From positions 186,001 through 250,000 of the forward strand of contig CAWDTS010000002.1 of NCBI GenBank assembly GCA_963805325.1: 64,000 bases of DNA. The letters are read 5' to 3'. Numbering within the stretch: position 1 is the stretch's first letter; every line of letters starts with the position of its first letter. Below the pieces are notes generated by a model, which was given only the letters and a program-made list of their open reading frames with translations, searched no databases and had not been told where the DNA came from. The position numbers were made by a program, and so were the translations under genes. This DNA comes from DASWJZ01 sp963805325. Lineage in GTDB: Bacteria; Pseudomonadota; Alphaproteobacteria; Rhizobiales; Afifellaceae. This document shows, piece after piece, positions 26,540-36,162 of this stretch.

Positions 26540-29500
26540 ATGCACCTCCTGAAGGGCCAGCCGCGGACGATCACCGGCGAGGCGGAGCCCGTCGATCTCG
26601 GGCAGTCGCCCGGCGACATCGTCATTCTCTCCGCCGCCGACACGGAGATTTCCGGGCTCGCCGCAGCACGCCGCGCGCTCGGCGAACAATTTCCGAGCGT
26701 TCGCCTCGCCAACTGGATGGCGCTTTCGCATCCCTATTCGGTCGATCTCTACGGGGAGAGCGTGCTGCAGCACGCGAAGCTCGTCGTGATCCGGCTGCTC
26801 GGCGGCGCATCCTATTGGCGCTACGGGCTCGACGAAGCGATCCGGATTTGCCGCGCGAACGGGACGAAGCTCGTCGTCATCCCAGGCGATGCGACATGGG
26901 ATTCTTCGCTCTCGGCGCACGGCAATCTTGATGAGTCGCGGGCGAAGACGCTTTGGGCTTATCTGGCCGAAGGCGGAGCGGAAAATCTTGCGAACGCGCT
27001 GCGGTTCTGTGCGTGGCTGATCGGCGGGGGTATTGAACCGGCGGAGGCGAGGGAGCTTCCGAGCGCGGGGATTTACGTCCCGCGGCCGGCGAGCACGCGC
27101 CCGACAGCCGCCATCGTCTTCTACCGCGCGCTTATGCAGGCCGGGCAGACGGAACCCGTCGACGCGCTTTGCGCGGCGCTTGACGCACGCGGGCTCGCGG
27201 CGCTGCCGATCTATGTGTCGAGCCTCAAGGCAAAGGAAGACGCGGCGTTCGTTGCCGATGTCTTTGCGGAGCATTCTCCGACGGTCGTCCTGAACGCCAC
27301 GTCTTTCGCGTTGTCGCAGCCGGGCGCGGAGTTTGCCGGCACCGTGCTCGACGGCGGTGAACGGCCGGTGATCCAGGTCACCTTCGCGGGGATTTCGGAA
27401 GAGGCTTGGGCGGGCTCGTCGCGCGGCCTCGCGCCGACGGACCTCACCATGAATATCGTGCTGCCGGAGGTGGACGGCCGGATCATCTCCCGCGCCGTCT
27501 CGTTCAAGGAGGCGGGCGAGCTCGATCCGCTCACCGAGTGCCGGCCGGTCCGTTACAAGCCGAAGGCGGACCGCGTCGTCTTCGTCGCCGAGCTTGCGGC
27601 GCGCTGGGCGAAGCTTCGCGCCAAGCCGAACGCGGAAAAACGCGTCGCAATCGTGCTTTCCAACTACCCGAACAAGGATGGCCGCATCGCGAACGGTGTG
27701 GGCCTCGACGCACCTGCCTCGACCTCGAACGTGCTGAAGGCGATGCGCGACGCGGGCTACAATGCCGACGGCGCGCCGGAGACGGGCGCCGATCTGATGG
27801 CGTTGCTGCTCGCCGGGCCGACGAATGCGCGGGGCAGCGAAGCGCGAACCCTCTCCCACAGGGAGAGGGTGGCTGCGGAGCAGCCGGGTGAGGGGATGCG
27901 GCGTGACAACTCTCTCATTGACGGCAAATCCCCTCATCCGTCGCCTTCGGCGACACCTTCTCCCTATGGGAGAAGGGACACGGTGTCTGACGTCGTGCTT
28001 GCCCTAGCGACCTACGAAGAGCGCTTCGAACGCCTTCCGCAAGCAGTTCGCGACGCCGTCTCCACGCGCTGGGGCGATCCCTCAACCGATCCGTTCGTCG
28101 AGAACGACGCCTTCGTCCTTCCCGCGCATCGCTTCGGCAATGTCGCCATCGGCATTCAGCCGGCGCGCGGTTACAACATCGATCCGAAGACCAGCTACCA
28201 CGATCCCGATCTCGTCCCCCCGCATTCCTATTTCGCATTCTACGTCTGGCTCCGCGAAGAGTTCGGCGCGGACGCGCTCGTGCACATGGGCAAGCACGGC
28301 AATCTCGAATGGCTGCCGGGGAAGGCGCTGGCACTTTCGCAAGAGTGCTATCCGGAGGCTGCGCTCGGGGCGCTGCCGGTGATCTATCCGTTCATCGTCA
28401 ACGATCCGGGCGAGGGCGCGCAGGCGAAGCGTCGGAGCGCGGCCATCGTCGTCGATCATCTGATGCCGGCGATGGCGCGCGCCGAGAGCTATGGCCCGGC
28501 CGCGGCGCTTGAAGCGCTGATCGACGAATACGCCGCCGCCGAGGCGAGCGACCCGCGCCGCGCCAAACGCGTCGCCGGCGAGATCGCCGACCTCGCGGAG
28601 CGGCACGGCTTCGACAAGGACCTCGGGCTCGATTTCAATAGCGCCGATGGCGACGCGCTCGGCAAGCTCGATGCGCACATCTGCGACCTGAAGGAATTGC
28701 AGATCCGCGACGGGCTGCATGTGCTCGGCGAGGGGCCGAAGGGGGCACAGCGGGCAGAGACGCTCGTCGCGCTCGCACGTGTGCCGCGCGGCGGGGGGCG
28801 TGAAGGCGATGCCTCTTTGTTGCGCGCGCTCGCGGATGACTTGGAGCTTGGCTTCGATCCGCTCGCATGCGATTTTTCCGCGCCGTGGGAAGGCCCGCGG
28901 CCTGACTCCCTCTCCCCTTGCGGGAGAGGGTCGGGGAGAGGGGAAGGAGACAGCCACAACGCTGTCTGGCGCACGGTCGGCGACACTGTCGAGCGGCTGG
29001 AAGGATTGGCGCTTTCTCTGACATCCTCACTTGAAGAAGGCGACGGTAGTGGCCTTCATGCTTCCCCCCTCCCTGTCCCTCCCCCGCAAGGGGGGAGGGG
29101 ACGAGCAGCTCCGGGTCCGCGCTCGGCGGCGGTCCTTGAAAGTCTCGCGAAGCAGATCGCCCCCGCCCTCGACTCCTCCGGCTCGCGCGAGATCGCTGCC
29201 ATCCTCGATGCGCTCTCCGGAAAATTCGTCGCGCCGGGCCCATCCGGTGCGCCGACGCGCGGGCGCGCCGATTGTCTGCCGACCGGGCGCAACTTCTATT
29301 CCGTCGATGTGCGGGCCGTGCCGACGCCCGCCGCCTTCGACCTCGGGCGCCGCTCCGCCGACCTTCTCGCCCAGCGCTATTTTCAGGACGAGGGCGAATG
29401 GCCGCGGGCCATCGCGCTCACCGTCTGGGGCACATCGAACATGCGCACCGGCGGCGACGACATCGCGCAGGCTCTGGCGCTGATCGGCGCGCGGCCGGTG

Positions 29501-30475
29501 TGGGAAGGCGCGTCGGGGCGCGTGACCGGCGTCGAGGTCGTGCCGCTCTCGGAGCTGAAGCGGCCGCGCATCGACGTGACGCTCCGCATCTCCGGCTTCT
29601 TCCGCGACGCCTTTCCGACGCAGATTTCCCTGTTCCACGAAGCTGTGCAGGCGGTCGCCGAGCGCGACGAGCCGGACGACGCCAATCCGATCGCCGCGCG
29701 CATCCGCGCCGACGCCGAAGCGCTGCGCCAATCCGGCATGAGCGAGGACGAAGCGAAGGGCGCCGCGTCGTTCCGCGTCTTCGGATCGAAGCCCGGCGCT
29801 TATGGCGCAGGGCTACAGGCGCTGATCGACGAGGGCATATGGGCGGAGCGGAAGGATCTCGCCGCGGCTTTCCTCGAATGGTCGGCCTATGCCTATGGCG
29901 GCGGCGCCGAGGGGAAGGGCGCGCGCCAGCTTCTTGAAGCGCGGCTCAAGGCCACCGACGCCGTGGTGCAGAACCAGGACAATCGCGAGCACGATCTGCT
30001 CGACTCCGACGACTACTATCAATTTGAAGGTGGACTGGCGGCCTCGATTGAAACGCTCAAGGGCGAAGCGCCGCGCGTCTTCCACAACGATCATTCTCGG
30101 CCCGAGCGTCCGGTGATCCGTGCGCTCGACGAAGAGATCGCGCGCGTGGTGCGCGGGCGCGCTGCGAACCCGAAATGGATCGCCGGCGTCATGCGCCATG
30201 GCTACAAGGGTGCCTTCGAGATCGCCGCGACCGTCGATTATCTTTTCGCTTTCGCCGCGACGACCAACGCCGTGAAGCATCATCACTTCGAGCAGCTTCA
30301 CAGCGCCTATCTCGAAGACGCGGCCGTGCGGAGCTTCATCGCGGAGAACAATCCGCCTGCGCTGAAGGAGATCGCGGCGCGCTTCTGCGAGGCGATCGAC
30401 CGCGGGCTCTGGGCGCCGCGCCGCAACAGCGCCTACGAAGAGCTGCAACGCTTGGCCGGGAGGATGGCGGCATGA
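26540..30475 (+). CDS. cobN: Cobaltochelatase large subunit CobN, with in-frame palindromic insertions
   Basis: A 1311-residue large subunit of the aerobic CobNST chelatase, which inserts Co2+ into hydrogenobyrinic acid a,c-diamide. Family blocks are clear: VHMGKHGNLEWLPGKALALS, FVAPGPSGAPTRGR, LPTGRNFYSVD, WGTSNMRTGGDDIAQAL and VDYLFAFAATTNAVKHHHFE. Typical CobN is about 1275 residues. The extra length comes from at least three palindromic repeats that keep the frame open (about 27848-27978, 28908-28950 and 29077-29099). They add stretches such as LSHRERVAAEQPGEG and SLSPCGRGSGRGEG, at points where CobN alignments are normally variable. cobS and cobT are not in the window. Confidence 0.94.
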   Translation: MHLLKGQPRTITGEAEPVDLGQSPGDIVILSAADTEISGLAAARRALGEQFPSVRLANWMALSHPYSVDLYGESVLQHAKLVVIRLLGGASYWRYGLDEAIRICRANGTKLVVIPGDATWDSSLSAHGNLDESRAKTLWAYLAEGGAENLANALRFCAWLIGGGIEPAEARELPSAGIYVPRPASTRPTAAIVFYRALMQAGQTEPVDALCAALDARGLAALPIYVSSLKAKEDAAFVADVFAEHSPTVVLNATSFALSQPGAEFAGTVLDGGERPVIQVTFAGISEEAWAGSSRGLAPTDLTMNIVLPEVDGRIISRAVSFKEAGELDPLTECRPVRYKPKADRVVFVAELAARWAKLRAKPNAEKRVAIVLSNYPNKDGRIANGVGLDAPASTSNVLKAMRDAGYNADGAPETGADLMALLLAGPTNARGSEARTLSHRERVAAEQPGEGMRRDNSLIDGKSPHPSPSATPSPYGRRDTVSDVVLALATYEERFERLPQAVRDAVSTRWGDPSTDPFVENDAFVLPAHRFGNVAIGIQPARGYNIDPKTSYHDPDLVPPHSYFAFYVWLREEFGADALVHMGKHGNLEWLPGKALALSQECYPEAALGALPVIYPFIVNDPGEGAQAKRRSAAIVVDHLMPAMARAESYGPAAALEALIDEYAAAEASDPRRAKRVAGEIADLAERHGFDKDLGLDFNSADGDALGKLDAHICDLKELQIRDGLHVLGEGPKGAQRAETLVALARVPRGGGREGDASLLRALADDLELGFDPLACDFSAPWEGPRPDSLSPCGRGSGRGEGDSHNAVWRTVGDTVERLEGLALSLTSSLEEGDGSGLHASPLPVPPPQGGRGRAAPGPRSAAVLESLAKQIAPALDSSGSREIAAILDALSGKFVAPGPSGAPTRGRADCLPTGRNFYSVDVRAVPTPAAFDLGRRSADLLAQRYFQDEGEWPRAIALTVWGTSNMRTGGDDIAQALALIGARPVWEGASGRVTGVEVVPLSELKRPRIDVTLRISGFFRDAFPTQISLFHEAVQAVAERDEPDDANPIAARIRADAEALRQSGMSEDEAKGAASFRVFGSKPGAYGAGLQALIDEGIWAERKDLAAAFLEWSAYAYGGGAEGKGARQLLEARLKATDAVVQNQDNREHDLLDSDDYYQFEGGLAASIETLKGEAPRVFHNDHSRPERPVIRALDEEIARVVRGRAANPKWIAGVMRHGYKGAFEIAATVDYLFAFAATTNAVKHHHFEQLHSAYLEDAAVRSFIAENNPPALKEIAARFCEAIDRGLWAPRRNSAYEELQRLAGRMAA
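27848..27978. repeat. Composite palindromic element inside cobN
   Basis: Two mirror-image halves. Half 1 has stems ACCCTCTCCC-ACA-GGGAGAGGGT and GGCTGC-GGA-GCAGCC, then GGGTGAGGGGAT. Half 2 has ATCCCCTCATCC, GTCGCC-TTC-GGCGAC and CCTTCTCCC-TAT-GGGAGAAGG. The outer halves can pair with each other. The element is of the widespread intergenic palindromic type, but here it is read through in frame and adds about 44 residues to CobN. Confidence 0.85.
28908..28950. repeat. Second palindromic repeat inside cobN
   Basis: CCCTCTCCC-CTTGC-GGGAGAGGG (28908-28930) followed by a degenerate copy of the right arm. It shares its core stem with the first element. In frame it encodes a Ser/Gly/Arg-rich stretch foreign to the CobN family. 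Confidence 0.75.
29077..29099. repeat. Third palindromic repeat inside cobN
   Basis: CCCTCCCCC-GCAA-GGGGGAGGG in a C/T-then-G-rich block, giving Pro-rich residues (LPVPPPQGGRG) in the protein. It is related to the other two by its CTCCC core. Confidence 0.65.
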
Positions 30476-31095
30476 AAACCGAAGGCATGAGCGAAGCAGA
30501 GATCAACGCCAAGCACGCGGAGAAAATGCGCCGCAAGAAGGAGGCGCGCGACAAGATCATCGCGACGAAGACGATCGAGAAGGGGCTGCTGATCGTCCAC
30601 ACCGGCAAGGGCAAGGGGAAGTCGACCGCCGCCTTCGGTCTCGTCTTCCGTGCGCTCGGCAACGGCATGAAGGTCGCGATCGTGCAGTTCGTGAAGGGCA
30701 AATGGCAGACCGGCGAACGCGTGGCACTGGAGAAATTCGGCGACCGGGTCACGATCAACACGATGGGCGAAGGCTTCACCTGGGAGACGCAGGATCGCGC
30801 GCGCGACATCGAAGCCGCGAAGGCCGCTTGGGAAAAAGCCAAGGCGCTGATCATGGATGACGAGCACCAGATGGTCGTGCTCGACGAGCTCAACATCGTG
30901 CTTCGCTACGACTATCTCGACGCCGCGGAAGTCGTAGCCGCGCTTCAAGCGCGTCCGGAGATGAAGCACGTCGTCGTCACCGGGCGGAACGCCAAGGACG
31001 AGCTGATCGAGGCGGCCGACCTCGTCACCGAGATGGAGCAGGTGAAGCATCCGTTCCGCTCAGGCGTGAAGGCGCAGAAGGGAATCGAGTTCTGA
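30472..31095 (+). CDS. cobO: Cob(I)yrinic acid a,c-diamide adenosyltransferase CobO
   Basis: A 207-residue enzyme that transfers the adenosyl group of ATP to Co(I). The N-terminal basic helix (NAKHAEKMRRKKEARDK) and the unusual P-loop HTGKGKGKSTAAFGL (near residues 43-57) are diagnostic of CobO/BtuR, as are DELNIVLRYDYL and VVTGRNAKDELIEAADLVTEM. The ATG overlaps the cobN stop (ATGA). A second ATG at 30487 (MSEAEIN) could also serve. Length is normal. Confidence 0.95.
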   Translation: MKTEGMSEAEINAKHAEKMRRKKEARDKIIATKTIEKGLLIVHTGKGKGKSTAAFGLVFRALGNGMKVAIVQFVKGKWQTGERVALEKFGDRVTINTMGEGFTWETQDRARDIEAAKAAWEKAKALIMDDEHQMVVLDELNIVLRYDYLDAAEVVAALQARPEMKHVVVTGRNAKDELIEAADLVTEMEQVKHPFRSGVKAQKGIEF

Positions 31096-31126
31096 GCGAT
31101 ATGCTCCGATCGCCTGGAGCGGAGAC

Positions 31127-32589
31127 ATGACACCCGCGATCATGATCCAGGGTACCGGCTCGAATGTCGGCAAGTCGCTGATCGTCGCCGGGCTCTGCCG
31201 CTCTGTTCGCGGATCGCGGGCTGAAGGTCGCGCCGTTCAAGCCGCAGAACATGTCGAACAACGCCGGCGTCGCGGAGGGCGGCGAGATCGGCCGCGCGCA
31301 GATGCTGCAGGCGCGCGCCGCGCGCATCGCGCCGACGGTCGACATGAACCCGGTGCTGCTCAAGCCGGAGACCGATCGCGGCGCGCAGATCGTGGTGCAT
31401 GGGAAGCGGTGGGCGACGCTCTCCGCGCGCGACTATGGAGCGCGCAAGGGCGAGTTGCTGACGCCTGTGCTCGAAAGCTTCGCGCGGCTCGAAGCGGGCA
31501 CCGACCTGATCGTTGTCGAGGGCGCCGGTTCGCCGGCCGAGATAAATCTTCGACGCGGCGACATCGCCAACATGGGCTTCGCGGCCGCCGCAAACGTGGC
31601 TGTCGTGCTGGTCGGCGACATCGACCGCGGAGGCGTGATCGCCGCCATGGTCGGAACGCATGCCGTGCTCGAAGCGGCGGAGCGTGACCTCGTAAAGGCT
31701 TTCATTATCAACAAGTTCCGTGGCGATCCCGCGCTCTTTGAAGACGGGGTGGCGGAGATCGCGCGGCGGACGGGCTGGGCTCCGCTCGGCGTCGTGCCGC
31801 ATTTTGCCGACGCGGCGCGGCTCCCTGCCGAGGATGTGCTCGGCCTCGCCTCCGGGCTCGAGAAGCCGGAAGCGCGGATAAGGATCGCCGTGCCGCGATT
31901 GCCGCGCATCGCCAATTTCGACGACCTCGATCCGCTCGCCTCCGAACCTGATGTGACGGTCGACGTGATCGAACCGGGGCATGCGCTTCCGGGCGACAGC
32001 GACCTGATCCTGATTCCGGGATCGAAGGCCACGATCGCCGATCTCACAGCGCTCAAGGTCGAGGGATGGGACATCGATATCCTGGCGCATCACCGGCGCG
32101 GCGGCGCTTTGCTTGGGCTTTGCGGTGGCTACCAGATGCTCGGCCGGACGATCGCCGATCCCGGCGGCGTCGAAGGCCCCGCCGGCACGGTCGCGGGGCT
32201 CGGGCTGCTCGCAGTCGATACGGTGCTTGGCGGCGACAAGACCACGGAGGTGGTTTCGGCATTGCACAAGGAGAGCGGCGCGAGCCTTTCCGGCTACGAG
32301 ATTCATCTCGGCCGGAGCGAGGGGTTGGATTCTTCGCGCCCGTTCCTCGAGATCGGCGGACGGCCCGACGGCGCGGTTTCAGCCGACGGGCTCGTCGCCG
32401 GCACCTACGTGCATGGGCTCTTCGCCAGCGACGATTTCCGCCGCGCCTACCTTGCCAAGCTCGGCGGGCGCTCGGCATCGCGCTTCGAGGTGCAGCGTCG
32501 AAACGGCGCTCGATGGGCTCGCCGCGCATCTGCAAAAGCATCTCGACGTCGACGCCATCCTCGCTATCGCGCGATCGCGAGCACGATGA
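31127..32589 (+). CDS. cobQ: Cobyric acid synthase CobQ, two frameshifts
   Basis: This glutamine-dependent amidotransferase converts adenosylcobyrinic a,c-diamide to cobyric acid. The ATP-binding start MIQGTGSNVGKSLIVAGLC is in one frame. From about 31199 the family continues in another frame (LFADRGLKVAPFKPQNMSNN...), which fits loss of two bases in a GC repeat. The glutaminase Cys is in GALLGLCGGYQMLG and the His in YVHGLF. Near 32495 one extra base shifts the last 28 residues (VETALDGLAAHLQKHLDVDA). Repaired length is about 487 residues, normal for the family. The 3' end overlaps cobD by 26 bases tail to tail. Two errors in one gene suggest sequence error rather than decay. Confidence 0.85.
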
Positions 32590-33550
32590 GCGCGGCGAGC
32601 ACCGTGACGCCGGCCAAAACGGCCCAGGCGACATCGATCAGGCGGACCGCATCCCTGATGTCGCCGGGTCCTGAATCCCGGCGGCCACCCGGATTTAGCC
32701 AGGCGCCGTCGACTGCCGTCGTGCCGTAGCGGCGCGGACCGCCGAGCGCGAGATCGAGCGCCCCCGCAAGCGCCGCCTCGGGCCAGCCTGCATTCGGCGA
32801 CTTGTGTTTCGCTGCGTCGTTGAGCGCCGCTTGTATCGCGGCACCAGCAGCGCGGCGCGATGGAAGCACGGCAGCGGCGATCAGCAGAGCGGACAGCCTC
32901 GCCGGCACGAAGTTCATCACATCGTCGAGGCGCGCCGCGGCCCAGCCGAACGCCTCATGGCGAGGCGAGCGGTGGCCGATCATGGAATCGGCGGTGTTCA
33001 CGGCCTTGAAGACAAGCAGGCCCGGAAGGCCAAGAGCCAGGAACCAGAAGGCCGGCGCCACCACGCCGTCAGAGAAGTTCTCCGCCGCGGATTCGATTGC
33101 GGCGCGCGCGACGCCGGCCTCATCGAGCGCAGTGACATCGCGACCGACGATCTGCGCCACGGCTCGACGCCCGCTTTCCAGCCCCTCCCGCGCCAGCGCA
33201 CGCTCGACGGACGTCACATGGTCCACGAGGCTCTTGTGGGCGAGGAGCACGGCAGCAGCGACTGCCTCGACGACCAGTCCGAACGGTATGCTTTGCAGCA
33301 AGCGCTCTGCGAGCCAGCCGATCAATGCCGCACCGGCGACGAGGATGAGAAGCGCTAGAACGCCGGCGCGGCGGCGCGCGGGGAAGGCTGCCGCATCGTC
33401 GTTCAGCCGCCGGTCGAGCAGCCCGACGGCACGCCCGATCAGCACGACCGGATGCGGCGCGTGGCGCCAAAGCGCGGGCGGGTCGCCGAACAGCCGGTCG
33501 GTCATGAGCGCGACCGCGAGCACGGCGAACCGGATGGCCAGCACGATCAT
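32564..33550 (-). CDS. cobD: Adenosylcobinamide-phosphate synthase CobD (CbiB)
   Basis: A 328-residue membrane enzyme that joins the aminopropanol (phosphate) arm to adenosylcobyric acid. The sequence starts MIVLAIRFAVLAVALMTDRLFGDP, a typical CbiB start that includes the GDP motif. It contains ESAAENFSDGVVAPAFW, FKAVNTADSMIGH and NAGWPEAALAGAL, all CbiB hallmarks, and about five helices. The internal ATG was chosen because everything upstream in this frame is unrelated antisense sequence. It converges on cobQ, so it is probably transcribed from its own promoter outside riboswitch control. Confidence 0.94.
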   Translation of the reverse strand: MIVLAIRFAVLAVALMTDRLFGDPPALWRHAPHPVVLIGRAVGLLDRRLNDDAAAFPARRRAGVLALLILVAGAALIGWLAERLLQSIPFGLVVEAVAAAVLLAHKSLVDHVTSVERALAREGLESGRRAVAQIVGRDVTALDEAGVARAAIESAAENFSDGVVAPAFWFLALGLPGLLVFKAVNTADSMIGHRSPRHEAFGWAAARLDDVMNFVPARLSALLIAAAVLPSRRAAGAAIQAALNDAAKHKSPNAGWPEAALAGALDLALGGPRRYGTTAVDGAWLNPGGRRDSGPGDIRDAVRLIDVAWAVLAGVTVLAALIVLAIAR

Positions 33551-33728
33551 GCGGCACCGCCGCGTCGATTGCGGGGCTGGCGGAAACGGCGGCCGCGACA
33601 CATTCTGTGAGCCATGCGGGCCGCCATAGCCGATCCGGCGTGCCGGCGCACTGCGCCAGCGCACTGGACGACCTCCAGTGCGGCGCTCTTGTGGCCTCCC
33701 TATCCCTCTGGTAACGCAGCCAGCGATC

Positions 33729-33802
33729 GGCCTCGTGGCGGAGTGGTTACGCAGCGGACTGCAAATCCGTGCACCCCGGTTCGATTCCGGGCGAGGCCTC
33801 CA
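33729..33802 (+). tRNA. tRNA-Cys (anticodon GCA)
   Basis: 74 nt with encoded CCA. The acceptor GGCCTCG pairs with CGAGGCC, the anticodon loop CTGCAAA holds GCA, and the T arm reads GGTTCGATTCC. It lies 19 bases upstream of the next gene. Confidence 0.96.
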
Positions 33803-33820
33803 GCTTTTCGGACTGCGATC

Positions 33821-34483
33821 ATGACCGACTTTGCCGTGCTTCGGCAGCGCATGGTGGACAACCAGATTCGCCCAAGCGAAGTCAGCGATCACGACGTGAT
33901 CCGGGCTTTCCTGGCAGTGCCGCGCGAGGCCTTTGTCGCGCCCGCCGAAACAGCCTTCGCCTATGCAGACCGCGAGCTTCCGATAGCGGATGCCGCGCCT
34001 TCGCGCCGCATGATGGAGCCAGTGCGCCTGGCGCGGCTCGTCAATGCGCTGCCGCGCGGGCCCAAGGCGAAAGCCATGGTAGTCGGCTGCGGCACCGGCT
34101 ATTCGGCCGCGATCCTTTCGCATCTCGCAGGTTCGGTCGTGGCGGTCGAGGAACACACGGCGCTTGCTTCGATCGCGCGCGAGACGCTCAAGGCGCTCGG
34201 CGCGACCAACGTCGATGTGGTCGAGGCCACACTGACGCAGGGATGTCCCTCGAAGGCGCCCTATGATTCGATTCTCGTGGATGGCGCGGTCGAATCGATG
34301 CCGGAGGCGCTTGTCGCACAGTTGCAACCCGGCGGAATGCTCGCAACAATTGAACGTGACGAGCGAGTTAGCCGGGCAATGCTCTACGAGCGGGTCGGGA
34401 AAGAGGCTTCCAAATGGCCGCAATTCGACGCCTGGGCCGCGCTTTTGCCGGGTTTTGAGCGCCCCCGCGCGTTCGTCTTCTAG
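33821..34483 (+). CDS. Protein-L-isoaspartate methyltransferase-like protein
   Basis: A 220-residue protein of the Pcm family. MVDNQIRP near the start, VPREAFV, the SAM-binding loop VVGCGTGYSAAILSHLAG and VDGAVESMPEALVAQLQPGG are typical of the paralogue found upstream of tolC in Rhizobiales. The usual Pcm repairs isoaspartyl residues with SAM. In this paralogue the core loop reads GCGTGYSA rather than the GTGSGYHA of the second Pcm (59035-59726), so its substrate may differ. The start at 33821 gives the family N-terminus. A terminator-like hairpin follows its stop. Confidence 0.82.
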   Translation: MTDFAVLRQRMVDNQIRPSEVSDHDVIRAFLAVPREAFVAPAETAFAYADRELPIADAAPSRRMMEPVRLARLVNALPRGPKAKAMVVGCGTGYSAAILSHLAGSVVAVEEHTALASIARETLKALGATNVDVVEATLTQGCPSKAPYDSILVDGAVESMPEALVAQLQPGGMLATIERDERVSRAMLYERVGKEASKWPQFDAWAALLPGFERPRAFVF

Positions 34484-34484
34484 G

Positions 34485-34519
34485 CGACCGTCGCCTTCGC
34501 GACACGGTCGGAGGTTTTT
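34485..34519 (+). terminator. Rho-independent terminator between pcm-like gene and tolC
   Basis: The stem CGACCGTCGC / GCGA-CA-CGGTCG with a CTTC loop and a 2-base bulge is followed by GAGGTTTTTC. The hairpin begins 1 base after the stop codon of the pcm-like gene. Its T tract is separated from the stem by a few bases, so strength is uncertain. Confidence 0.55.
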
Positions 34520-34658
34520 CTTCGCCGGGGTGCCCAATTCTGTTGATGCAAGGCACCCGAACCGCCCATATTGGGAGAACGATGTTAACCATATCTGGCT
34601 GCTGGCGTTGCGGGTTCTACCGGCGTGCCGGGTTACATGCGTGATCTTGAGGGGGCAC

Positions 34659-36020
34659 GTGGTCCGTCATAAGGCTGCCGTCGTGGCGACGGTGTTTGGC
34701 GTTTCGGCGCTCGCGATGACCTCTGCCGCCTCGGCGGAGTCGCTCACGGCCGCGTTGGCATCCGCCTACGCCGTAAATCCCACGCTGAATTCCGCTCGCG
34801 CGCAAACTCGCGCCGACGACGAGAATGTGCCGATCGCGCGGTCGGGCCGCCTTCCGACCGCCACGATCACGGGTACCACGACGCTCGATCATGCCTTCGA
34901 GGGGCCTGGGAAGCAGACGACGAGCGGCGGCACAATCGGCCTCAGCGTCACACAGAACCTCTTCAGCGGTTTCCGGGTGACAAACGGTATCCGGCAGGCT
35001 GAGGTCGGCGTGCTCGCAAGCCGGGAAAACCTTCGCAACACGGTCGAGAACATCCTCTTCGACGCGGCGCAGGCCTACATGAATGTGCTGCGCGACACCG
35101 CGATCCTCAACATCCGCCGCAAGAACGTCCTCTTTCTGGACGAACAGGTGCGGGCGGCAAACGAGCGGTTCAACGTCGGTGAGAATACGCGCACGGACGT
35201 CGCGCAGGCGCGCGCCAGTCTGGCGTCTGCGCGTGCCGCGGTCAGCCTTGCCCAAGCCAATCTCGCGACCAGCAACGCAACCTATCGACAGATCATCGGT
35301 CACGATCCGCACGGGCTTTCCGAGGGCTTTCCTTATGGCAAGCTCGTACCGCCCAGCCTCGGCGCAGCGATCGATATCGGCCAGGACATGCATCCGCTGA
35401 TTCTGGCGGCGATCCATCGGGCCGACGCGCAAGCCTACGCGGTCAAGCAGGCCGAGGGCTCGCTTCTTCCCACCGTCAGCGTAACCGGCAACATCCAGCA
35501 CGCCGAGAGCTTTGACACCAACAGCGATCCGAATTCGGCGAGCATTTCCGGGCGGGTTTCCATTCCGATCTATCCCGGCGGTGCCGTCTACGGCCAAATC
35601 CGGCAGTCGAAGGAACTCTACGGACAAAGCAGAATCCAGATCGACATCGCGCGCGATCAGGTTCGCGCCGCGGTTGTCTCCGCGTGGGCGCAGGTCGACG
35701 CCGCCGTCGGCGCCCTCGCTGCGGCAACCGAAGGCGTTGACGCCGCTGACGTCGCGCTTTCGGGCGTGCAGGAGGAGCAGCGCGTGGGGCAGCGCACCAC
35801 GCTCGATGTGCTCGACGCGCAGCAGGTGGTCTTGAACGCGAACGAGACGGAGATTGTTGCCCGGCACGACCGGGTCGTCGCATCTTTTTCGCTGCTCTCG
35901 GCTGTGGGCCGGTTGACCGCCGAGGCACTCAGCCTCCCGACGGCAGCCTACGACCCGACGGAGCACTATAAAAAGGTGCGCGGCAAATTCATTGGCGTGC
36001 ACACACCCGACGGACGCTGA
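34659..36020 (+). CDS. tolC: TolC-family outer-membrane efflux protein
   Basis: A 453-residue outer-membrane channel that completes tripartite efflux pumps and type I secretion systems. The signal peptide (VRHKAAVVATVFGVSALAMT, cleavage after SAASA) is followed by two TolC repeats, recognisable by SLTAALASAYAVNPTLNSAR, GLSVTQNLFSGFRVTNGI, ANERFNVGENTRTDVAQARA and QRVGQRTTLDVLDAQQVVLN. I chose the GTG at 34659 because GAGGGGG lies 4-9 bases upstream and the signal peptide begins there; an earlier GTG at 34641 is possible. The order pcm-like, tolC, popZ, valS is conserved in Rhizobiales. Confidence 0.92.
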   Translation: MVRHKAAVVATVFGVSALAMTSAASAESLTAALASAYAVNPTLNSARAQTRADDENVPIARSGRLPTATITGTTTLDHAFEGPGKQTTSGGTIGLSVTQNLFSGFRVTNGIRQAEVGVLASRENLRNTVENILFDAAQAYMNVLRDTAILNIRRKNVLFLDEQVRAANERFNVGENTRTDVAQARASLASARAAVSLAQANLATSNATYRQIIGHDPHGLSEGFPYGKLVPPSLGAAIDIGQDMHPLILAAIHRADAQAYAVKQAEGSLLPTVSVTGNIQHAESFDTNSDPNSASISGRVSIPIYPGGAVYGQIRQSKELYGQSRIQIDIARDQVRAAVVSAWAQVDAAVGALAAATEGVDAADVALSGVQEEQRVGQRTTLDVLDAQQVVLNANETEIVARHDRVVASFSLLSAVGRLTAEALSLPTAAYDPTEHYKKVRGKFIGVHTPDGR

Positions 36021-36162
36021 CGGCTTCGGACTCAGCCGGGTAATCCCGCGCAATTTCACGTCCGAAAATCTTCCGCGACCGTTTCCCTGATCTGCCCGTC
36101 CACGTCTAATGTGTGGCCGATTCGGGCGACGAATCAGGGCGGGCCAAGACCGGGGGAAGAGA

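Noticed and set aside
25412..27937. 841-codon open frame on the minus strand
   Set aside because: Mirror of cobW and cobN; no start signal or motif.
31127..32729. Treating the cobQ pieces as separate short genes or a pseudogene
   Set aside because: Only three simple base changes in two places restore a full-length family protein, and the frame pieces abut exactly where the family sequence continues.
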